DNA from: Candidatus Altarchaeota archaeon
Lineage (GTDB): Archaea; Altiarchaeota; Altiarchaeia; IMC4; QMZM01
Length of the DNA: 63,295 bases
Assembly: GCA_016931955.1 (NCBI GenBank)
Contig: JAFGDV010000024.1
Location: forward strand, 1-63,295
Reading direction: 5' to 3'
The notes beneath the pieces were generated by a model. It saw only the letters and a program-made list of their open reading frames with translations, did no database searches and was not told the DNA's origin. Position numbers and translations under genes: made by a program. Below are positions 53,901-62,900 of this stretch, in pieces. Position 1 is the first letter of the stretch; each line of letters opens with the position of its first letter.

Positions 53901-56900
53901 CATCTCCACTACTGCAGGGAATCTAACAGACTACCAGGTGAAGATAAATCTGAACTCCTCCAACGTCGGCGCAGGGTTTAACTGGACCAGAGACGAAAAC
54001 GCGACAAGATTCAAGTACTACAACACAAGCTCAGGGAAAGAAACAGGATGCTCTCACTGGATAGAGTCTTGGAACTCTTCTTCAGAGGAAGCAACCATCT
54101 GGGTAAAAGTCCCCTTCCTGGAGAACAACACCAACACAACAATATACATGAACTATGGAAATCCAGATGCAATTTATAACAACACCCAAGGAGGGAATGA
54201 CATATTCCTGTTCTTTGATGATTTTGAGGGTGACATCTTAGATACGAACAAATGGAGTGAGATAGGCAGTGGAGGGTCGTATTCTGTCTCCGATTCAATA
54301 CTAACCGTAACTGGCGGAGCGAGTGGTTGGGAGACAATAATAGGTAAAACACGATACGCCATGCCTAAAGAATTCGGGTATCGTGCAAAGATGACAGAAA
54401 CAACCGTAACGAATATAGTGATAGATGATAGAGATGCTCAAGGGAATTTCCAAGGTTTAGGATATGATTGGGCTAAATGGTCATATTGGGATGAGAAAAA
54501 CTACTCATGTGGGCATGATGGCAGCGAAACCGGTGATGCGAGAACTTCGGATTTAAGCAACTTTACTTTGCTGAAATTAGTATGGACTAGCACAGCCGTT
54601 AAATTTTATGAGGATGGTGTGCTCAAAAAAACATTAACCACAAATGTGCCCCAAGACACTTGCGCCCCTCTTTTTGAAGGATATTTCAACTCGTCAAAAG
54701 TATACATCGATTGGGTCTTCGTGCGAGAATATACCTCCATCGAACCAACAATCTACTTTGGCTCAGAAGAATCCCCTTCAAACATACAGATTACGAAAGA
54801 AGGGATAAGCTACATCCGATACCGATCAAACGATACTCTCGGAAATTTGGAGGACACAAAGAACCAGACAATAAAGATCGACTACACACCAGCGCAGATA
54901 ACTATAGTTAATCCAGAGAATGACACGAATCTCTCCTCTGAAACAACTTGGACATGGATCAACGTCAGCACAGACGAAAACGCAGTCTGCAAATATAATC
55001 TAACAAACTCAAACTTCGACTACGCTTCACAGGGAACAACGTTCACGAATACAAGTGGGATGGCGCATTCATTCAACTACTCCGGGTTAGCGGATGGGCA
55101 GACTTATACATTATACTATAAATGCAACGACTCCACAGCAGGAAACATCAATCCAAGCTCAGTGATGCACACCTTCGGAGTCAACAAAACTGTTACTTTT
55201 CACATCGACCTGAACTCCCCGGACAACGAAACAGCGACGGATGACTCAACACCTGACTTCAACTTCACAGTCTCTGGTTCAAAATCCCTCTACGTCTGTG
55301 AACTGTTCATAAATGACTCAAGCTACGGCAAAACAGACTTCATAAACGTCGGACACATAGACGACGGGGGATGGGTGGAGAGCGTGTGGGGAGATGGAAC
55401 ATACATATATTCAGCAGACTATGCTGGACTGCGGGCATACACATTCAACGGAACAGATTTTAATAAAACAGGATACATAGACGACGAAGAAAATGAATTG
55501 GGGGTGTGGGGAGATGGGACATACATATTCCTAGCAAATCAGGATGGCGGGTTGAGGGCCTACACATTCAATGGAACCAATTTCACCAACGTAGGACACA
55601 TAGATGATGGAGGGAATGGAGTCGGAGTGTGGGGAGACGAGACATATATTTATCTGGCAAACTCTGGTGATGGACTTAGAGCCTACACATTCAACGGGAC
55701 AAACTTCACCAACGTCGGCTGGATAGACGACGGAGGGAACGGGGTCGATGTGTGGGGCGATGGAACATACATATACCTAGCAAACTATGCTGACGGATTG
55801 AGAGCCTACACATTCAACGGAACAAACTTCTCTAATGTTGGGCACATAGACGACGGAGACGAGGGATATGGAATAGGGGTGTGGGGAGATGGGACATACA
55901 TATATCTAGGAAACTACGGTGATGGTCTTAGAGCTTACACATTCAACGGGAGCAATTTCACAAATGTTGGACACATATACGACGGCGGATTCGGACAGGG
56001 GGTGTGGGGGGATGGGACGTACATATATCTGGCAAACGAGTTCGACGGGCTTAGAGCCTACACATTCAACGGAACAAACTTCTCTAATGTTGGGCACATA
56101 GACGACGGCGGAGTTGGTTGGGGAGTGTGGGGAGACGGAACATACATATATCTAGCAAACCATGATGATGGTCTGAGAGCATACTCATTTACTCCTTCTG
56201 CTTTAAACAACACACCAACAACAATCACGGCAAACTTAAATCTATCAGATGGAGTTTATAACTGGTACATAAACTGCACAGCAAATGGCGCTACGAACCA
56301 ATCAGAGATAGGAGAAATCACAATAGATGCAACCCCGTCGACTACCAACGCCTCAGCAGTCAAAAACGATTCCACAACATACACCTTCGACACGTGGACG
56401 AATTCAAGCTACGTGAACATCACACTGAGCTGTGACGACGGATTAGGGATAGGATGCGACACAACACAATACTGCACAGACACGACAAACACCTGCACTC
56501 CCTCATGGTTCAACAGCTCATGGCTCTACCGACAACCAATATACATCTCAAATACGGCAGGAAATCTAACAGATTACCAAGTCAAGATAGAGCTGACTTC
56601 TGCGAATGCTGGCTCCCACTGGAACTGGACAAACAACGGATCAGATATACGGTTTACATACTACAACATAACCGGCGGAACCGAAACAGAATGCCTCCAC
56701 TGGATTGAATCATGGAATTCTACCTCAGAGACGGCAACAATCTGGGTGAAAATACCATTCATAGAAAACAACACAGACACCATAGTAAACATGTACTACG
56801 GAAACACCGGCGCAGCCTACAACAACACACAAGGCGGAAACAACACCTTCCTCTTATTCGACGACTTTGATTCGCTTACTGGTTGGAGCGGCGACACCGC

Positions 56901-59900
56901 TAACTTCGACACCAGCAACGGATACCTTTTAGCCACCAACAACACAGACAGCTTCCACAAAATCTACAAACCATTCACTGAAAATGTAGCCATATGGGAG
57001 ATAAAAGCACGCATCAACGGCACCGACTCAGCAGACCAAATCTGGAGACTCTACCCCTTCTACAACAATACCCTCTCCTATTGGGATGTCAATCTAGCAG
57101 AACCGGGGGGAGGGAACGTAATCGCACTTGAAAAAAATGGAGGAGCAACTGGTAGTAGCCCTGGTATACAAGACACATACTGGCATGATATAAAAGTTAC
57201 CCGAAGTTCTTCAGCTGACTGGAGGGTATACGTTGATGGAACAGGAGTAATAAGCACGACAGACGATATGTGGCCAACTGCGACCTACATTGGGATTGAG
57301 TACAAGCAGCTAACTTCAAATGATTACATCGCATGGGATACTCTCCGAGTACGCAAATACGCCAGCCCAGAACCAAGCGTGAGCATCGGAGGAGAAGGAA
57401 GCTCAACAACAATACAGGTAACAACCGAGGGGACCTCGTACATCCGATACCATTCAAACGACTCACTAGGAAACCTGGAGGACACAAAGAACCAGACGAT
57501 AAAAATCGACACTACTGCTCCAACGATAAACTTTGTCTCTCCAACCTCCTCAGGCAACCTCTCACAGAACTGGATCGCAGCCAACGTAACCGCACTAGAC
57601 GGTGGAGTAGGACTTGACACAATAAAACTGACACTATGGAACTCAACAGGAGGAATAGTACAAAGCAACACATCGCAGACTTCCCCGCTGTTCGTAAACC
57701 TCACTTCCCTGTTGGAAGGAACCTACTACCTGAACGCCACAGCAAACGACACCTTTGAACACACAAGCACAACAGAGACAAATACAATAACATTAGACAC
57801 AACCAAACCAACCATAATACTTCAGTCGCCAGAGAACATAACCTACAATACAACACTGATAAACCTGAACGTCTCCGCAGACGACATAATAGACACCTGG
57901 TGGTACTCCCTCAACAGCGGAACAAACATAACCTTCACACCCAACACCACAATAATTGCAGAATATGGCTCAAACCATCTGATAGTCTACGCCAACGACA
58001 CAGCAGGAAACGAGAACTCATCAGAGATATACTTTAGCACAAGCAACTACCTAGACGACTGCTCAATACTAAACGAACCAGGAACAACCTACTACCTACA
58101 AAAAGACATAATAAACTCCACCAAAACAACGTGCATAAACATCACAGCAAACAACATAATACTAGAAGGACAAGGACACACAGTAGACGGAATAAACACC
58201 ACCTCAACCTATGGAATATACATACTTCGACCAAGCCAACAAACAACAAACATAACAGTGAAAAACTTAGAGATAACAGACTGGTACAATGGTGTTGCAA
58301 ATTACTACGCTAACAATAACACATTCTACAATATAACATCCGAACTAAATTACTATGGTGTGTACTTTGGTTATACTAATTACACCAACTTAACTGAGAG
58401 TACCATCTCAAATAGTCTCATCGGCTTATGGATGCTCTATTCAAGTTTTAATACGGTCTATAATAGCACATTCACGTCATGTTCCTACGAAGGAGTGCGC
58501 ATAGGCGCCGACTCAACGTATAACATATTCTCAAACATGACCGTAAGCAATGGTCTGAACAGAGGAATCTTTATCGAATATGCTCAGAACAATACAATAA
58601 AAGACTCACGAATAGAAAACAATGCAGGTAGTGGAATTTACGTGTATTGGGCTGGATTCAGTCCTACAGAAAACAACAAAATCTATAACAATCTCTTCAA
58701 CAACACAAACAACTCCATCATAAATATGTTCACAGCCTACATAAACAACTGGAACACCACAAACCAGACTGGAACAAGAATCTATTCCTCTGGAACAAAC
58801 ATTGGAGGAAACTACTGGACCAATGCTACAGGAACAGGATACTCAGATACCTGCAACGACACAAACGAGGACGGATTCTGCGACGATCCCTACACATTAG
58901 CAGCAAACAACACAGACTACCTACCACTAAGCAACAAATACAAAGCCGACTGGGTCGAGGTCACAACATGCAGAAACCTCAACGAATCCGGGAAAACATA
59001 CCAACTCAGCCAAAACGTCTCCTCTCCAGGAACCTGCTTCACCATCCAAGCAGACAACATCACCTTAAACTGCTTAGGGTACACAATAAATTATTCTCAG
59101 TCCTCTGTAGGTTATGCAGTAAACAATACGGGCTACAACTATACGAAAATAAAGAACTGCAACATAGTGCAAGGAAACACCAGCCAATCCAACTCCTACG
59201 GCATCCGCTTCAATAAAACAATAAATGGGTCAATAGAAAACAACACCATCCAGACTTCGGGCAGTTCCAGCTGCTATGGAATCTATATCCTTAACTCGAA
59301 TAACACAAGGTTTTATAAAAACAATATAACGACGACCGGCTACTACGGCTACGGAATACGAATAGACTCTTCCACAAACGCTAACTTCACAGACAACATC
59401 ATATCAACTTCAGACTTCTATGCGAGAGGCATATACCTCCTCAACTCCTCAGACAACACAATCTACAACAACACCATCTCCACCGCAAGCAACGCCTGGG
59501 CCTTCGCCGTGGGAATGTACGCATCCAGCAAAAACACGCTAAAGGAAAATAAATTCACTACAACTCATGCCCAAAGCATAGGAGTCCTAGTCCCGGCAGA
59601 ATACAACATAAGCGAGTCTTACTTCAACCACTCAATAGACTCAAGCAACCTCGCACACGGAAAACCCATCCTCTACGTATTCAAAAACGACTCCGTTACC
59701 CTGGAAAACCTCAACAACACCTACGGCCTGATCTATGTGACATCCTCAAGGAATGCGACAATAAGGAATATAACAGTAGCCGGCTTAGACGGGATATACT
59801 TGGCTAACACATCAGATTCAACCATAGCCAACTGCACACTCAAAAACACAACAAGCAAAGGCATCGGCGTATATTATAGCTCATCCAACAACAGAATAGA

Positions 59901-62900
59901 GAACAACACAATATCAACCAACTCCCCGGAAGGCTACCCAATAGAAGTGGGCAGAGCCTCCAACAACATAATCCAAAACAACATCCTCACAACCTACGCA
60001 TCCTGGGACATAGGACTCAACCTCTGGGGGCCGGGCTCAAACAACAACATTACAAACAACAAAATAACAACTCACGCAGGTTGGAGAGCTGAAGGTGTCT
60101 ATATAGCACTTAACGCAAACAACAACACATTTTACAACATCACAGTACAGACTTCAACATGCTCCTACTGTTACGGCATAGACTTCGACTCAGTCTCAGG
60201 CAACAGATTCATCAACTCAAACATAAACGCCGGCACAAGCTACGACATTTACATAAGAGGAACAGAAGACTACATAAACTACATCATAAACGGCACATTC
60301 AATCAATCGGATATAGGATTCGAAAACTCCTCAACAACAAACAAAATAGAAGTACAATGGTACCTAGACGTCTACGTAAACGACACCTTGAGTAATCCCA
60401 TAGATCAAAGTGACGTAACAGGCTGGATGGATAACAGCAGCCAAGCCTTCTTCAACCAAACCAATGCAACAGGATACATCACAAGACAGACTCTGACGGA
60501 ATACCTCCAGAATGCATCACAGGTCTATCCAACGAATGTCACATACTACACGAACTACACAATAAACGCAACCAAAGCAGGTTACACAGAAGAAACCAAA
60601 CAAGTAAACCTAACAGCAAGCAAAAGCATTTACCTGACATTATCCAGAGAAAATAATCCACCCAATAAACCAACACTAAACAGCCCAGACAACGCCAGCT
60701 ACGTAAACATGAACTTTGTTCTCCTGAACTGGACCTGCACGGACCCGGACGGAGACAACATGACGGCGTACATATACGGAGACAACAGCACAGCGACCAC
60801 TCTTATAAACACCACCACAGGCTGCGTGAACGGCTCATCCTACACATTCAACCGGACTGGATTAGGAGACGACATATATTATTGGAAGATCACGTGCAAT
60901 GACTCCTCCTTAGCGAACACATCTGACACGTATGAGTTCATGACGGGCTGCAACCCACCCAAATCCGGAAACTGGAACATCAACAGCACACTCAACTGCC
61001 AGGACATAACCAGAATATCAGAAGTCGACTTAGTGATAGGCAACAACGGAGGCGTAACCTTCAATAACGTTAATCTGACACTACAAAAAGTGACAGTCCA
61101 AGCAGGAGGCGTACTAAGATTCCAGAACTCCAAAAATTCTGTAACACACAACAACAACTGGACTATCAGCGGAACAACCTATGTCAACCATACGACCCAC
61201 CACATAAACACAACAACCAACGGCGCAATAGGCATAACAGTAACCTCCGCCGGAGCCTTCTATATTTACAACAACTCAAACATCACCAACGGAGAAGGAG
61301 TAGGAGGCAACAGCACAGCACACTTCTTCTTCCAAATAGATCCCGGAGCGACATTCCAAATGAACGATTCCGTACTAGAAGAATGCGGTTTTGCCGGAGA
61401 AGAGAACCAGAAAGGCTTATTCATACAAACAGACAATGTCTGGATAGGAAACAACACAATAACAAACAACTACATAGGAATCTACTTGAATGCATCAGAC
61501 AACAACACAATAAAGGATAACACAATAAAACAAAACCAATACGGAATCCTCCTCTATTCCTCAGCAAACAACACCATATACAACAACCTACTAAACAACA
61601 CAAACAATTTTTATTTCGCTGGAACAAACTACACAAACTATTGGAACACCACCAACCAGACAGGGACGAGGGTATATTCTTCTGGAACAAACATTGGCGG
61701 CAACTATTGGACCAACGCCACTGGAACCGGTTACTCAGACACCTGCAACGACACAAGCTATGACGGATTCTGCGACGACCCATACATTTTAGCAACAAGC
61801 AACAGAGACTATCTGCCACTAAGCAACAAATACACGGCAACTGCCTTCCACATCGACCTGAACTCCCCACCAAACCAGACGACTACAAACGACAACACAC
61901 CAGACTTCAACTTCAATGTTACTGGAATAACAATCACTTACACCTGCGAATTGTTTATAAATGGCACTGGTTATGAAAACAGATGGTTCTTGGATTCAAG
62001 CATAGTATCAGGGCTGGGGGATGTCGGCGGGCGTTCAAAGCCAGAAGTATATCAGAAGGACGGGGTATGGCATCTTATCTCTGGGGAAATGGATGGTGTG
62101 TTCAACGGCTACCAGTGGAATGGGATACAATGGGTATCGAATTCAAGCATAGTATCTGGGTTGGGTAGTATCGGCTGGAATTCAGACCCGACAGTATACC
62201 AGAAGGATGGGGTATGGCATCTTATCTCTGGGGAAAGTGATGGTGTGTTCAACGGCTACCAATGGAACGGAACACAATGGGTATCAAATTCCAGCATAGT
62301 ATCCGGGCTGGCTAATGTTGGCGGGGAGGGGTATTCGTCCCCAACAGTATTCCAAAAGGATGGGACATGGTATCTGATAGCTGGGGAATGGGATGGTGTA
62401 TTCAACGGCTACCAGTGGAACGGAACACAATGGGTATCGAATTCCAGCATAGTATCCGGGCTGGGGGATGTCGGCACGCATTCAATCCCAGAGGTATATC
62501 AGAAGGACGGGATATGGCATCTTATCTCGGGGGAACAAGATGGTGTGTTCAACGGCTACCAGTGGAATGGGATACAATGGGTATCGAATTCAAGCATAGT
62601 ATCCGGGCTGATTAAGGTCACCACGATTTCAGCCCCAGCAGTATACCAAAAGGAGGGGGTATGGCATCTGATAACAGGAGAACAGTATGGTACGTTCTAC
62701 GGATACCATTGGGATGCTCTGAACAACACACCAACAACGATAACTGCAAACCCTGCGCTGTCAGACGGAACATACTACTGGTACATAAACTGCTCTGCTT
62801 CCGGATTTACGAACCAGTCGAAGATCAGAGAGATAACAATCGATGCGACGCCTCCGATAACAAACGCAACCGCATTAATATCCAACGGCTCAGCTTACGT

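Noticed and set aside
61996..62715. Tandem repeats as a CRISPR array
   Set aside because: Units are about 147 nt, coding in one continuous frame, with no unique spacers and no cas genes.
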